From the NCBI GenBank assembly GCA_030648295.1, contig JAUSID010000148.1:1-64000 (forward strand): DNA of 64,000 nt, in the 5' to 3' direction. The first letter of the stretch is position 1. Every line of letters begins with the position of its first letter. The position numbers were made by a program, and so were the translations under genes. Under the pieces are notes generated by a model, which saw only the letters and a program-made list of their open reading frames with translations, did no database searches and had not been told where the DNA came from. Below, one piece after another: positions 36,791 to 45,944 of this stretch. Source of the stretch: Opitutaceae bacterium. Its GTDB lineage: Bacteria > Verrucomicrobiota > Verrucomicrobiia > Opitutales > Opitutaceae.

Positions 36791-38736
36791 CCGCGGGACC
36801 GCTGCTGCTGATTGCCGCGGCGGGCCTCGCGGCGGGGATTGTCATGGGCCGAGCGCAACCCCGGCTGTGGCTCGCGCTCACCCTGGTCGCCACGACTGCC
36901 GGCCTGCTCGCGGCGGGAACGATCCTGCTCGGCGCGCCCGCATGGGAATGGCGCAGCGGGTTCGACTTCGCCGGCGAGGAATTTCACCTGCGGCTCGACG
37001 GCGTGAGCAGTTTTTTTCTCGCGCTGCTCAGCTTGATTGGCGGGCTCGGCGCCGCGTACTCGCACGAGTATTGGACGGACGAGCGCTATCCCAAATCCGC
37101 CGGCCGCGGCCGGATGTGGTGGAGCGCGCTGGTGCTGAGCATGGGCATGGTGCTGCTGTCGTCCAACGGCCTGCATTTCCTCATCGCGTGGGAGCTGTTC
37201 GCCGTCAGCTCGTATTTCCTGATCACCCTGGACCGGCAGCGGCGTGACGTGAGGGCGGCGGGCTGGTTGTTTTTCGCGGCGTCGCATTTCGGCACGCTCT
37301 GCCTTTTCGCGTTCTTTGCCGCCATCGCCGCGCACCATGGCACGTGGGAGCTCGGCCCGATGCGCGACGATCCCGCGACCGCCTGGCTCTTCTGGCTCGC
37401 GCTCGCCGGGTTTGGCCTGAAGGCCGGCTTGTTTCCGCTGCACATCTGGCTCCCCTCCGCGCACGCGAACGCGCCGAGCCACGTCTCGGCCATTCTCTCC
37501 GGTGTATCGATAAAGATGGGACTCTATGGGCTCGTCCGCTTCAGCGGCTGGCTGCCGGTGCCCGCCGCCGCGGGTTGGGTCGTGCTCGGGCTCGGTGCGG
37601 CGGGGGCGCTGCTCGGGATCGCCTTCGCGCTCGGCCAGAACGATTACAAGCGGCTGCTCGCGTACTCGTCGGTCGAAAACATGGGCATCATTGCCATCGG
37701 CCTCGGCGCCGCCCTCGTCGCCGCACCGCCCGAGGACGCGGGCTGGGCGCGGCTCGCGCTCGCCGGCGCCCTGCTCCACGCGTGGAACCACGGGCTCTTC
37801 AAATCGCTGCTGTTTTTCAGCGCCGGCTCCGTGTTGCATGCCACCGGCACCCGCGAGATGAGCCGGCTCGGCGGCTTGTGGCGCACCATGCCGTGGACCG
37901 CCGCGCTGTTTCTTCTCGGCGCCGTCGCGGTGTGCGCGCTGCCGCCGCTCAACGGATTCGTCAGCGAATGGCTGATCTACGTCGGGCTGTTCGACGCCGT
38001 CACGAGCCACGGTTCCGCCGCGTGGGCCGCCATGCCGGCCATTATCGTCCTCGGCATGACCGGCGCGCTCGCGCTGGCGACATTCGCCAAGGCCGGCGCG
38101 ATTATTTTTCTCGGTGCGCCCCGGACCAGGCGCGTCGCGCACGCCCATGAATCCGGTCCGTGGATGCGAGGACCGATGCTGGTGCTTGCCGCCGGTTGCG
38201 TCGCCGTCGCCTTGGCGCCGCTCGCGTTCTGGCCGGCCGTGGCCCGGGCGGTCGGCGCCTGGCGGCCGGCCTGGGAGGCATCCGAGCCGCCGGCGGCGTT
38301 CGCGTCGCTGGGCCCGGTGCAACTGACCCTCGCGCTCGCGGGCGTGACGGTCGCGATGGCGCTCTGGGAACGCGGCCGTCATCGCGGCGTGCGGCGCGCG
38401 CTGACCTGGGATTGCGGATACGCGCTGCCGAGCGCCCGAATGCAGTACACCAGCGGTTCGTTCGGCGGGCTCGCCACCGGCTGGTTCGGCTGGATCCTGC
38501 AACCGGAGCGGACGCTGCGCCGGCCGCGCGGGCTGTTTCCCCGCGAAGCGCTCGCGCTGCAACGCGTGCCGGAGACGGTGCTCGAGCGCGTGATGACACC
38601 CGTCGGCGGGGTGATCCTGCAGGTGTCCGCCGCGGCGCGGCGGCTTCAGCACGGCCGGCTCCAGTTCTACATCTTCTACGTCGTCGTCGGTCTCGCGGCC
38701 CTCGCCGCGCTCGTGCTTTTCGGATCCATGCGATGA
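36787..38736 (+). CDS. hyfB: Ehr complex B: HyfB-like proton-pumping subunit (second copy)
   Basis: A 649-residue antiporter-like subunit and an obvious paralogue of the gene at 33967, sharing long blocks such as SRLGGLWRxMPWTA, PPLNGFVSEWLxYxGLFD and WDCGYxxPSAxMQYT. Proton-path elements are kept: LIAWELFAVSSYFL, FGLKAGLFPLHIWLPSAHAN, NDYKRLLAYSSVENMGI and FKSLLFFSAGS. Unlike the other two B subunits, His in the LAYHSVEN loop is Ser here. Two B subunits in one operon suggest either a larger complex with an extra ion channel or alternative partners. Confidence 0.92.
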   Translation: MTAGPLLLIAAAGLAAGIVMGRAQPRLWLALTLVATTAGLLAAGTILLGAPAWEWRSGFDFAGEEFHLRLDGVSSFFLALLSLIGGLGAAYSHEYWTDERYPKSAGRGRMWWSALVLSMGMVLLSSNGLHFLIAWELFAVSSYFLITLDRQRRDVRAAGWLFFAASHFGTLCLFAFFAAIAAHHGTWELGPMRDDPATAWLFWLALAGFGLKAGLFPLHIWLPSAHANAPSHVSAILSGVSIKMGLYGLVRFSGWLPVPAAAGWVVLGLGAAGALLGIAFALGQNDYKRLLAYSSVENMGIIAIGLGAALVAAPPEDAGWARLALAGALLHAWNHGLFKSLLFFSAGSVLHATGTREMSRLGGLWRTMPWTAALFLLGAVAVCALPPLNGFVSEWLIYVGLFDAVTSHGSAAWAAMPAIIVLGMTGALALATFAKAGAIIFLGAPRTRRVAHAHESGPWMRGPMLVLAAGCVAVALAPLAFWPAVARAVGAWRPAWEASEPPAAFASLGPVQLTLALAGVTVAMALWERGRHRGVRRALTWDCGYALPSARMQYTSGSFGGLATGWFGWILQPERTLRRPRGLFPREALALQRVPETVLERVMTPVGGVILQVSAAARRLQHGRLQFYIFYVVVGLAALAALVLFGSMR

Positions 38737-39641
38737 TCGCTGCCCTCGAAATCATTCTCCGGCTGGCGGGCTGGCTCGTGCTGGCGCCGCTGCTGCCGGG
38801 CATCATCAACAAGGTGAAGGCCTGGGTGGCCGGCCGCCGCGGGCCGCCGGTGCTGCAACTCTACTTCGACCTCGCGCGACTCTGGCGCAAAAGCGTCGTG
38901 CTGAGCACGCTCGCCTCGCCCGGGTTCGTCGCGGGCCCGGCGATCGCCTGGGTGGCGATTGCCGGCGCCGCGCTGCTGCTCCCGCTCGGCCCCGCGGGCG
39001 CGGTGGTGGGCTTTCGCGGCGACGTTCTCCTCTTGATCTACCTGCTCGCGCTGGCGCGGTTCGGCACCGCCTGGGCGGCATTGGAAACCGGTTCGGCGTT
39101 CGAAGGCATGGGCTCGGCGCGCGAAGTGAGCTATGCGGTACTGGCCGAGGCCGCGCTCATCACCGCCGTGCTGTCACTCAGCGTTCATTCCGGCAGCATC
39201 ACCCTGGAGACAATGCTGACTCCCGCCGCCGGCCCCGGCGCGGTGCTGCTGGCCGGCGGGCTGTTCACCGTCCTGCTGGCGGAAAACTGCCGCGTGCCTT
39301 TTGACGATCCCAATACGCACCTGGAGCTCACGATGATTCACGAGGCGATGATCCTCGATCACAGCGGACCGCCGCTCGCCGTGATCCTCCACGGCGCCGC
39401 CGTCAAACTGCTCCTGTTTGCCGTGCTGCTGACCGAGGCGGTGCTGCCGGTCGGTGCCATGCCGCCCCTCGCCGGCACGGGTGCGCTGCTGGCCGGCGTC
39501 CTCGCGGTCACGGTCGGCGTCGGCGTGGTTGAATCGCTGCTCGCGCGGCTCGCCTTCCGCCGCGTGCCGTTGCTGCTGACCACCGCGTTCCTCCTCTGCC
39601 TGTTCGCGCTGCTCGTGGCGTGGAAGGGAGGTCCGGCGTGA
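38733..39641 (+). CDS. hyfC: Ehr complex B: HyfC/NuoH-like membrane anchor
   Basis: A 302-residue membrane subunit parallel to the one at 27774. It has RRGPPVLQLYFDLARLW near the N-terminus and the conserved acidic loop ENCRVPFDDPNTHLELTMIH, EAMILDHSG. The first loop has Cys-Arg-Val-Pro-Phe where copy A has Gly-Arg-Ile-Pro-Ile. Both ends overlap neighbouring genes (ATGA with the second B subunit, GTGA with the E subunit). Confidence 0.92.
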   Translation: MIAALEIILRLAGWLVLAPLLPGIINKVKAWVAGRRGPPVLQLYFDLARLWRKSVVLSTLASPGFVAGPAIAWVAIAGAALLLPLGPAGAVVGFRGDVLLLIYLLALARFGTAWAALETGSAFEGMGSAREVSYAVLAEAALITAVLSLSVHSGSITLETMLTPAAGPGAVLLAGGLFTVLLAENCRVPFDDPNTHLELTMIHEAMILDHSGPPLAVILHGAAVKLLLFAVLLTEAVLPVGAMPPLAGTGALLAGVLAVTVGVGVVESLLARLAFRRVPLLLTTAFLLCLFALLVAWKGGPA

Positions 39642-40279
39642 GCTCCTCCCTCAATCTACTCATCGGGCTGGCGATGGGGCTCAACCTCCTCGCGCTCGCC
39701 AGCAGCCGGTTGCCCTCCCTGATCGGCGCGGTATCCGTCCAGGGCATTGCGCTCGGCGTCATGCCGCTGCTGATCGAACATGAGCTCCGGTGGCTGGTGC
39801 TGCTCGTGGCCGTGGCGACGGTCGGGCTGAAGGGTTTTGTGATCCCGACCCTGCTGCGCCGGGCCATGCGTACCGCGAACATCGATCGCGAGGTCGAGCC
39901 GTCGATCGGTTTCGTCCCGTCGCTCCTGCTCGGAGCGGGCGGCACCATCGCCGCCGTCGCGCTCGCCCGCGCGCTGCCACTCCTGCCGGAGCACACCGGT
40001 TCGCTGCTCGTTCCCGGCGCGCTGGCGTCAGTGCTGACCGGGTTCGTCCTGCTCATCGGCCGCTCGAAGGCGATCTCGCAGGTGTGCGGCTATTTGATCC
40101 TCGAAAACGGCATCTACCTTTTCGGGCTGCTGCTGATTCACTCGACCCCGCTGCTCGTCGAGGCGGGCATCCTCCTCGATCTCACCGTCGGCGTGTTCGT
40201 CATCGGCATCATCGTCGACCGGATCCAGCGCGCGTTTGACTCGCTCGATACGCGCAAGCTCACCGTCCTCCGCGAATGA
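39638..40279 (+). CDS. hyfE: Ehr complex B: HyfE-like membrane subunit
   Basis: A 213-residue polytopic membrane protein of the HyfE family with about seven helices. Matching blocks are KGFVIPTLLRRAMR, LIGRSKAISQVCGYLILENG and LLDLTVGVFVIGIIVDRI. The GTG start at 39638 overlaps the C-subunit stop, and the stop overlaps the F-subunit ATG. The basic tail (LDTRKLTVLRE) parallels that of copy A. Confidence 0.9.
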   Translation: MSSSLNLLIGLAMGLNLLALASSRLPSLIGAVSVQGIALGVMPLLIEHELRWLVLLVAVATVGLKGFVIPTLLRRAMRTANIDREVEPSIGFVPSLLLGAGGTIAAVALARALPLLPEHTGSLLVPGALASVLTGFVLLIGRSKAISQVCGYLILENGIYLFGLLLIHSTPLLVEAGILLDLTVGVFVIGIIVDRIQRAFDSLDTRKLTVLRE

Positions 40280-41718
40280 AAGAACTCGCCCTCATCTTCC
40301 TGCCGTTGCTGGGCGCGGCCGTCGCCGCCGCCTGGCCCTCGGAAAAAACGCGGCCATGGCTCCTGCCGATCGTCGGGGCGCTGCACACCGCGCTGACGTT
40401 CTGGATGTTCGTCAATCCGCCGCCGCTGGTCGACGGCGGCTGGCTGGGCTTCGATCCGCTGGCCCGCGCGGTGTTGCCCGCAGTCTCGCTGCTCTTCCTG
40501 CTTTGCGCGGCGTACGCGATTCCCTACCTGCACGTCCGCTCGGCGCGATCGAACCGCGTCTTCGTGGCCGCGCTGCTTGGCGTCCTCGGGCTGTTGAGCG
40601 CGGGCCATCAGGCGCGTCATCTCGGATTGCTCTGGATTGCAACCGAGGCCGTGACGCTCGCGGCGGTTCCGCTGCTCCACTTTAACGGCACCCCGCGCGC
40701 GTTCGAAGCGACGTGGAAATACCTGCTCGTCGGCGGCACCGGCATCGCGTTGTCGCTGCTCGGATCGTTCTGCCTCGGCTACGCCTCGCTGCACGGCGGC
40801 GGCGGCGGCGATCTCACGTTTGCCGCGCTGACTCTGCAAGGCGGCGGATTGTCGCGGCCGTGGGTGCTGACCGCGTGGGTCCTGCTGCTCGCCGGCTATG
40901 GCACCAAGATGGGCCTGGCCCCGATGCATACCTGGAAACCCGATGCCTACGGCGAAGCCCCGGGCATCGTCGGCGCGCTGCTCGCCGGCGGCGTCACGAC
41001 CGTGGCCTTCACCGCCATTCTCCGGATCCGCGCGGTCATCGCGGCGGCCGGAGACGGGCCGATCGCCGATCGCACGCTGCTCGCCATCGGGCTCTTCTCC
41101 ATGCTCGTGGCGGCGCTGTTCCTGCTCGGGACACGCGACTTCAAACGGATGCTGGCGTATTCAAGTGTCGAACACATGGGCATCCTCAGTGTCGGCGCGG
41201 CGCTCGGTTCGGCCGGCGCGTTCGCCGCCATCTTTCACGTCTGGAGCAACAGCCTGACCAAAGGCGCGCTCTTCCTCAGCGGCGGCAACATCCGTCGCGC
41301 CGCCGGGGCGCGCACGATGGACGAGGTCAGCGGCATGGCCGTGATCACGCCGCACTCGGCGGCCATCTTCGTCACCGGCATGCTCGCGGTCACGGCCTGC
41401 CCGCCGTTCGGGCCGTTCTTCAGCGAGCTCGGCGTGATCCGCGCCGCGTTCGAGACCCATCACGGTGGCGCGGCCGCGATGTTTCTCGGCTGTCTCCTGT
41501 TCGCCTTCTTCGGGCTGACGCGGCTCGTGTTTGCGATTGTCGACGGCCGCCCGCGCGCGGCCTCACGCGAGACCGGCCGCCGTTTCCCGGAAAGCATGAG
41601 CGTGATTCTGCCACCGCTCATTCTCCTCGGCATGTCGCTCTGGCTCGGCGTGGCGACGCCGGTCACGCTCCGCGAAGCGTGGGCGGCCGCGGTCACACAA
41701 CTTTATCCCGCGCCATGA
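40276..41718 (+). CDS. hyfF: Ehr complex B: HyfF-like ion-translocating subunit
   Basis: A 480-residue antiporter-like membrane protein. It carries Glu in LLWIATEAVTLAAVPLLHF, Lys in GYGTKMGLAPMHTWKPDAYG, the DFKRMLAYSSVEHMGIL loop and Lys in NSLTKGALFLSGGN. The usual WLPDAH after the channel lysine is WKPDAY here, adding a positive charge. ATGA overlaps on both sides place it in the same translational chain. Confidence 0.93.
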   Translation: MKELALIFLPLLGAAVAAAWPSEKTRPWLLPIVGALHTALTFWMFVNPPPLVDGGWLGFDPLARAVLPAVSLLFLLCAAYAIPYLHVRSARSNRVFVAALLGVLGLLSAGHQARHLGLLWIATEAVTLAAVPLLHFNGTPRAFEATWKYLLVGGTGIALSLLGSFCLGYASLHGGGGGDLTFAALTLQGGGLSRPWVLTAWVLLLAGYGTKMGLAPMHTWKPDAYGEAPGIVGALLAGGVTTVAFTAILRIRAVIAAAGDGPIADRTLLAIGLFSMLVAALFLLGTRDFKRMLAYSSVEHMGILSVGAALGSAGAFAAIFHVWSNSLTKGALFLSGGNIRRAAGARTMDEVSGMAVITPHSAAIFVTGMLAVTACPPFGPFFSELGVIRAAFETHHGGAAAMFLGCLLFAFFGLTRLVFAIVDGRPRAASRETGRRFPESMSVILPPLILLGMSLWLGVATPVTLREAWAAAVTQLYPAP

Positions 41719-43214
41719 GCAACGGCACCGCTTTCTCCCTGCTTCCAAACGCCAGCAGCCTGGCCTGGGCCGACGTGCCGGAGTCGCCGGTGGACGAGTT
41801 CGTCCGCGCCACCGGCGCCGAACTCGACCGTGGCGGCCGGCTGTCCGCGTGGTTTGGCGTGACCGGAAACGAGCTCGGGCTTTCGGCGACAAGGCTCGTC
41901 GCCGTGCTCGCGTTCGATGCGGACAACACCCTCGCGGTCGGCCGCAGCACGCCGCTTACTGGCAGTTATCCATCGCTCACGGTCACGCATCCCGCGGCGC
42001 ACCTTTTTGAACGCGAGGTCTGGGAGCAGCACGGGCTCGTGCCCGTGGGCCACCCATGGCTGAAACCCGTGCGCCACACCAATGCGGCCGGCAACGCGCC
42101 CGCGATGGGCGAATTCTTCCGGGTCCAGGGCGGCGAAGTCCACGAGGTCGCGGTCGGCCCGGTACACGCCGGCGTGATCGAGCCGGGACATTTTCGATTC
42201 CAATGCGCGGGCGAGGAAGTGCTGCATCTCGAGATTGCGCTCGGCTACCAGCACCGCGGCGCGGAAAACGCCACCTTCGGCGGTCCGCACCGCTCCACCG
42301 TCAACCAGATGGAAACGGTGGCCGGCGACACGACGATCGCGCACGCCACTGCCTACGCGAATGTACTCGAGGCGCTCGCCGGTGGCGAACCGCCGCTGCG
42401 CGGCCAGTGGTTGCGGGCGATTGCGCTCGAACTCGAACGGCTCGCCAACCACACGGGCGACATCGGTGCGCTCGCCAACGACGTGGCGTTCCTGCCCACC
42501 GCATCGGCGTGTGGCAAGATCCGCGGCGACTTCCTGAACCTCACCGCGCTGCTTTGCGGCAATCGGTTCGGCCGCCGGCTGGTGCGTCCCGGCGGCTGCC
42601 GGCTCGACCTCGAACCAAAACGGGCCAGCCAGATGCTCGAGCAGACGCGCGCGGCGATTGCCGAGGCGGAGGAAGCCGCGGCCTGGCTGTGGGACTCCGC
42701 GTCAGTGCGTACGCGGTTCGAGAATACGGGTTCGGTTTTCCCGGGCCAGGCGGCGGAAATCGGGCTGGTCGGGCCCGCGGCGCGCGCCTGCGGGCTGGTC
42801 CGCGACGTGCGCTACGATCATCCGACGGGCTGGTATCGGTTCGCGCAGGCTCCCGTCGCCGTGTGGCCAGGCGGTGATGTGTATGCGCGCGCGCGCGTGC
42901 GCTGGCTCGAGGTGCGGCGTTCGGGCCAGTTTCTCGCCGAACAACTCGCGGCTCCACCGGATGGCGAAATTTTCGCGCCCATCGCGGCCGCCGCGCCTGA
43001 AACCCTGGCCGTCGCCCTCGTGGAAGGCTGGCGCGGCGAGGTGTGCCACGTTGCGCTCACCGATGCGGCCGGGCGGTTCCGTCGCTATAAAATCATCGAC
43101 CCATCGTTCCACAACTGGACCGGACTCGCGCTCGCCCTGCGCGGCCAGGCGATCTCCGATTTCCCACTCTGCAACAAAAGCTTCAATTTATCGTACTGCG
43201 GTTTCGATTTGTAG
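41715..43214 (+). CDS. hyfG: Ehr complex B: NuoCD/HyfG-like large subunit without nickel ligands
   Basis: A 499-residue large subunit with a shorter NuoC-like N-terminal part than copy A (HLFEREVWEQHGLVPVGHPW) followed by the NuoD-like domain (VAVGPVHAGVIEPGHFRF). The CGIC position is AGDT (203-206) and the C-terminal CxxC is SYCG (493-496), in which the only cysteine is off register. The chain stops three residues later. As in copy A, no NiFe cofactor can be bound. The two large subunits share FNKSFNLSY-type ends and HATAY blocks but differ strongly elsewhere, so the complexes probably have separate roles. Confidence 0.93.
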   Translation: MSNGTAFSLLPNASSLAWADVPESPVDEFVRATGAELDRGGRLSAWFGVTGNELGLSATRLVAVLAFDADNTLAVGRSTPLTGSYPSLTVTHPAAHLFEREVWEQHGLVPVGHPWLKPVRHTNAAGNAPAMGEFFRVQGGEVHEVAVGPVHAGVIEPGHFRFQCAGEEVLHLEIALGYQHRGAENATFGGPHRSTVNQMETVAGDTTIAHATAYANVLEALAGGEPPLRGQWLRAIALELERLANHTGDIGALANDVAFLPTASACGKIRGDFLNLTALLCGNRFGRRLVRPGGCRLDLEPKRASQMLEQTRAAIAEAEEAAAWLWDSASVRTRFENTGSVFPGQAAEIGLVGPAARACGLVRDVRYDHPTGWYRFAQAPVAVWPGGDVYARARVRWLEVRRSGQFLAEQLAAPPDGEIFAPIAAAAPETLAVALVEGWRGEVCHVALTDAAGRFRRYKIIDPSFHNWTGLALALRGQAISDFPLCNKSFNLSYCGFDL

Positions 43215-43224
43215 GCCGAAGCAA

Positions 43225-43428
43225 GGACTAAGGGACTAAGAGACTAAAAGACTAAAGGACCCCAATCCAATAAACGATTCACGCAATGTCGCTCCTCACT
43301 CCCTTGGTCCCTTGGTCCCTTGGTCCCTTCGTCCCTTCGTCCCTTCGTCCTTTAGTCCCTTCGTCCCTTAGTCCCTTCGTCCCTTAGTCCTTTGGTCCCT
43401 TAGTCCCTTAGTCCCTTCGTCCCTTCGT
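43225..43428. repeat. Inverted 8-bp tandem arrays upstream of the cluster B small subunit
   Basis: The left array at 43225-43260 is GGACTAAG x2, AGACTAAA x2 and GGAC. The right array at 43301-43428 is sixteen consecutive 8-base units of form CCYTTnGT (CCCTTGGT, CCCTTCGT, CCCTTAGT, CCTTTAGT). Left units are reverse complements of right units. The last unit ends three bases before the ATG of the small-subunit gene, so any ribosome-binding site lies within the array. Confidence 0.88.
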
Positions 43429-43431
43429 CCG

Positions 43432-44268
43432 ATGTTCGTAATTGACACTCTCACCCACCGGCTGAAGCGCGGCTGTGAAACCATGGCGTATCCGAAAGGG
43501 ACGCCACCCCCGCTGCCGGATCGGCATGGCGGCGCGTTGCGCGTCGATGCGTCGAGGTGCACCGACGGTTGCCACGAGTGCATCGACGTTTGTCCGACCG
43601 AGGCGATCACGCGCCCCGCTTCCGCCGCTTCGCCGGGCGCTGCCGCCACCGCGCAACCGATCGCGCTTGATCTCGGCCGGTGCATTTTCTGTGCGGAATG
43701 CATCGCCGCCTGCCCGCCCGGGGCCATCACCCAGACGAACGATCATCGGATGGCGACGCGCCGCCGTGAGGATCTCGTGCTGGGCGCGCCGGGCGCGGAG
43801 GAGCTTCGGCTTGCCGCCGCGCTCGACGAAAAACTGCGGAAGCTCTTTGGCCGGTCGTTGCGGCTCCGTGTCGTGAGCGCCGGCGGCTGCAACGGCTGCG
43901 AGTCCGACATCAACGTGCTCGGCACCATTGGCTGGGACCTTGGCCGTTTCGGAATCCAATATGTCGCCTCGCCGCGCCATGCCGACGGGCTGCTGATCGC
44001 CGGCAACGTGCCGAAGAACATGGCCCTCGCGCTGAAAAAAACCTGGGACGCGGTGCCCGAGCCAAAGCTCGTGATCGCCGTCGGCGCCTGTGCGATCTCC
44101 GGCGGACCATTCATCGGCAATCCGGAACACCTCCAGGGCGCCGCCGCGATCGTGCCGATCGACCTCTACATTCCGGGATGCCCGCCGCACCCGCTGACGA
44201 TTCTGGATGGATTGCTGCGGCTGATCGGCCGGATCGAAACCGGATCCCGGAAACCGGAAGCCGGATAG
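43432..44268 (+). CDS. hyfI: Ehr complex B: fused ferredoxin-NuoB-like small subunit
   Basis: A 278-residue fusion like copy A but with both ferredoxin clusters possible: Cys43, Cys47, Cys50, Cys54 (one CxxxC spacing) and Cys84, Cys87, Cys90, Cys94. The NuoB-like part has Cys153 and Cys156 in GGCNGCESDI, then GACAISGGP and PGCPPHP for the proximal cluster. Total capacity is three [4Fe-4S] clusters against two in copy A. The last codons (IETGSRKPEAG) run into heptamer-repeat sequence. The start is the ATG directly after the 8-bp array. It closes the 18.5-kb Ehr region. Confidence 0.92.
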   Translation: MFVIDTLTHRLKRGCETMAYPKGTPPPLPDRHGGALRVDASRCTDGCHECIDVCPTEAITRPASAASPGAAATAQPIALDLGRCIFCAECIAACPPGAITQTNDHRMATRRREDLVLGAPGAEELRLAAALDEKLRKLFGRSLRLRVVSAGGCNGCESDINVLGTIGWDLGRFGIQYVASPRHADGLLIAGNVPKNMALALKKTWDAVPEPKLVIAVGACAISGGPFIGNPEHLQGAAAIVPIDLYIPGCPPHPLTILDGLLRLIGRIETGSRKPEAG

Positions 44269-44274
44269 AGAGCC

Positions 44275-44330
44275 AATTTCGGATTTCGGATTTCGGATTT
44301 CGGATTGCAGATTGCGGATTGCGGATTGCC
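44275..44330. repeat. Heptamer tandem array after cluster B
   Basis: Consecutive 7-base units of the GATTTCG/GATTGCG class follow the stop of the last Ehr gene. They are the same unit class as the left array between clusters A and B (33757-33784). Related CCGGAAA-type units already begin inside the 3' end of the preceding gene. Confidence 0.8.
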
Positions 44331-44360
44331 GCAGGTTGCTCCCCGCGGATCGGTGCTCCT

Positions 44361-44978
44361 CTAGTGATTTTCCGGCGCCGCCGGAAAATCACGCCAGGTG
44401 AACGCGTGGCACAGCGCCACGCTGGCCGCATCCGCCTCGTCGGGCGCCAGCATGCGGCCGTGTCCCAGCAAAGCCATGACGGTTCGGGCAACCTGCTCCT
44501 TGCTCGCGCGACCGGCACCGACCACGGCCTGCTTCACGCGCAACGGTGGATATTCGAACACGGGCAAATCACACAACGCGGCCGCGGCAATCGCCGCCCC
44601 GCGCGCCGCCCCGAGGATCTGCGCGGTCCGGATATTCTGGACGTAGATCGTTTGTTCGAGGGCCACGTGCCTTACTTCGCCGGACACGAGGAACGCAGTC
44701 ACGGCCCGGTGGATTTCCGCCAGCGCGATCGCCATGCTGTGGCGCGCGGGCACCTTGACCGTCTGGCAGCGCAACAGCACCGGCGCACGCGAGGGTGCAA
44801 AATCAATCAACGCCAGCCCGGTACCCCGCAACGACGGATCGATTCCGAGCACCAGCCCGCGGAATGGCCGGCGCGCCGGCACCGCGACCGATGTCGTGGT
44901 GCCATTGGCCGGCACCGGCAGTGATGACGGCACGGGCCGCCCCGCCAGCTTTGCCGCCCACATCTGCCGCACATTCAT
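44361..44978 (-). CDS. ruvC: Crossover junction endodeoxyribonuclease RuvC
   Basis: A 205-residue Holliday-junction resolvase, dimeric and metal-dependent. The catalytic acids are visible: Asp47 in GIDPSLRGTG, Glu in HVALEQTIYVQN and the pair in DEADAASVALCHA. YPPLRVKQAVVGAGRASKEQ is the conserved DNA-contact region. The protein has about 40 extra N-terminal residues compared with usual RuvC if the ATG at 44978 is right; the first strand RGLVLGID could also be reached from a later start. The C-terminus (DFPAAPENH) is encoded by a perfect palindrome (44364-44392). No ruvA or ruvB is nearby. Confidence 0.93.
   Translation of the reverse strand: MNVRQMWAAKLAGRPVPSSLPVPANGTTTSVAVPARRPFRGLVLGIDPSLRGTGLALIDFAPSRAPVLLRCQTVKVPARHSMAIALAEIHRAVTAFLVSGEVRHVALEQTIYVQNIRTAQILGAARGAAIAAAALCDLPVFEYPPLRVKQAVVGAGRASKEQVARTVMALLGHGRMLAPDEADAASVALCHAFTWRDFPAAPENH
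44364..44392. repeat. Palindrome covering the 3' end of ruvC
   Basis: Perfect 13-bp arms GTGATTTTCCGGC / GCCGGAAAATCAC around a 3-base centre lie over the final codons and the first base of the TAG stop of ruvC. Confidence 0.7.
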
Positions 44979-44994
44979 TCGCGCCACGGCAGGA

Positions 44995-45199
44995 GTGAAA
45001 GTGAGAGTGAGGGTGAAAGGGAAGGATGAAGAGTGGAGTGAGGGAATGAGAAAGAAAATCACAGCCAGCTGCAGTAATGTGGTCGGTGGTCGGTGGCCGG
45101 TCGTCAGTGGCCGGTGGTCGTCCGTTGTCCGTCCTCTGTCCTCCGTCGTCTGGCCTCTGGCTTCTGGCTTCTGACGTCTGACGTCTGACGTCTGACATC
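44995..45199. repeat. Tandem short-repeat spacer between ruvC and the TauE/SafE gene
   Basis: On the ruvC side, hexamers GTGAAA, GTGAGA, GTGAGG, GTGAAA begin at 44995, just upstream of the ruvC start. Degenerate GGTCGGT-like units fill about 45078-45150. Seven consecutive 7-base TGRCnTC units (TGGCCTC, TGGCTTC x2, TGACGTC x3, TGACATC) occupy 45151-45199 and end close to the stop of the permease gene. No gene is present. Confidence 0.8.
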
Positions 45200-45206
45200 T
45201 GTCAGC

Positions 45207-45944
45207 CTACCCCACCACCAACTTCAGCCCGGCAAGCGCGGCCAGCCCAAGGGCCAGGTTTTCGAACACGCGCTGGTTGATTCGCAGCAGAAGTTTGCCG
45301 CCCAGCCAGGTTCCGGCGAGCACCGCAGGCGCGAGCAGAAGATTCAACGTGAAACTTGCCCCGTTGATCAGCCCGAGGTCGATCATGAACGGCACCTTGA
45401 AAAGATTCAGCAGCAGGAAAAACACCGCCGCCGTGCCGACGAAATCCATCTTCGGCAGCCGCATGGCCAGCAGGTAGATCGTCATCAGTGGCCCCGCCGC
45501 ATTTGCGACCAGCGTCGTGAAACCCGCCAACACACCCACCGTGGGCGGAAACCACGGGCCGTGCTCGGCCTCGTGTCCACCGACGTGCCGGCGCAGCAAA
45601 TGCAGTCCCACCAGCGTAAGCACAATCGCGGCGATCAGGATTCGCGCCTGCGTTTCGCTGAATCGCCCGAGCGCGAAGTAACCCGCGAAAACACCCGCGG
45701 CCGTCCAGGGAAACAACCGCCACAGGTACTTCCAGCGCGCGTGCTGGCGGTACATCAGTGTCGCCACGATGTCGCCGAAGCACAGCAGCGGGAGGACGAT
45801 GCCGGTCGCCTGCTTTGCCGGCATGATTTGCGCGAAAAGGACGACCGACAGCATGCCGAGTCCCGCCACGCCCGTCTTGGCCACGCCGATCAGCGCCGCT
45901 GCGATCACCGCCAGCAGCCACTGCCATGGCTCGAGTTGAATCAA
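45207..45944 (-). CDS. TauE/SafE (TSUP) family permease
   Basis: A 245-residue inner-membrane protein with about eight helices, of the family that exports sulfite, sulfonates or related anions. [19 protein letters not shown] in the first repeat and [18 protein letters not shown] in the second are the typical duplicated motifs. The start is a TTG at 45944 with GGAGG seven bases upstream, and it overlaps the recF stop (TTGA), so it is coupled to recF. The substrate is unknown and the link with recF is probably only operon packing. Confidence 0.88.
   Translation of the reverse strand: MIQLEPWQWLLAVIAAALIGVAKTGVAGLGMLSVVLFAQIMPAKQATGIVLPLLCFGDIVATLMYRQHARWKYLWRLFPWTAAGVFAGYFALGRFSETQARILIAAIVLTLVGLHLLRRHVGGHEAEHGPWFPPTVGVLAGFTTLVANAAGPLMTIYLLAMRLPKMDFVGTAAVFFLLLNLFKVPFMIDLGLINGASFTLNLLLAPAVLAGTWLGGKLLLRINQRVFENLALGLAALAGLKLVVG

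Noticed and set aside
34522-38652. Long minus-strand frames opposite the two HyfB-like genes
   Set aside because: Composition is Arg/Gly/His-rich without helices or motifs; the plus-strand membrane proteins are clear.
43225-43428. CRISPR array
   Set aside because: Units are 8 bp, contiguous and without spacers; no cas genes are nearby. The same reasoning applies to the other short tandem arrays.
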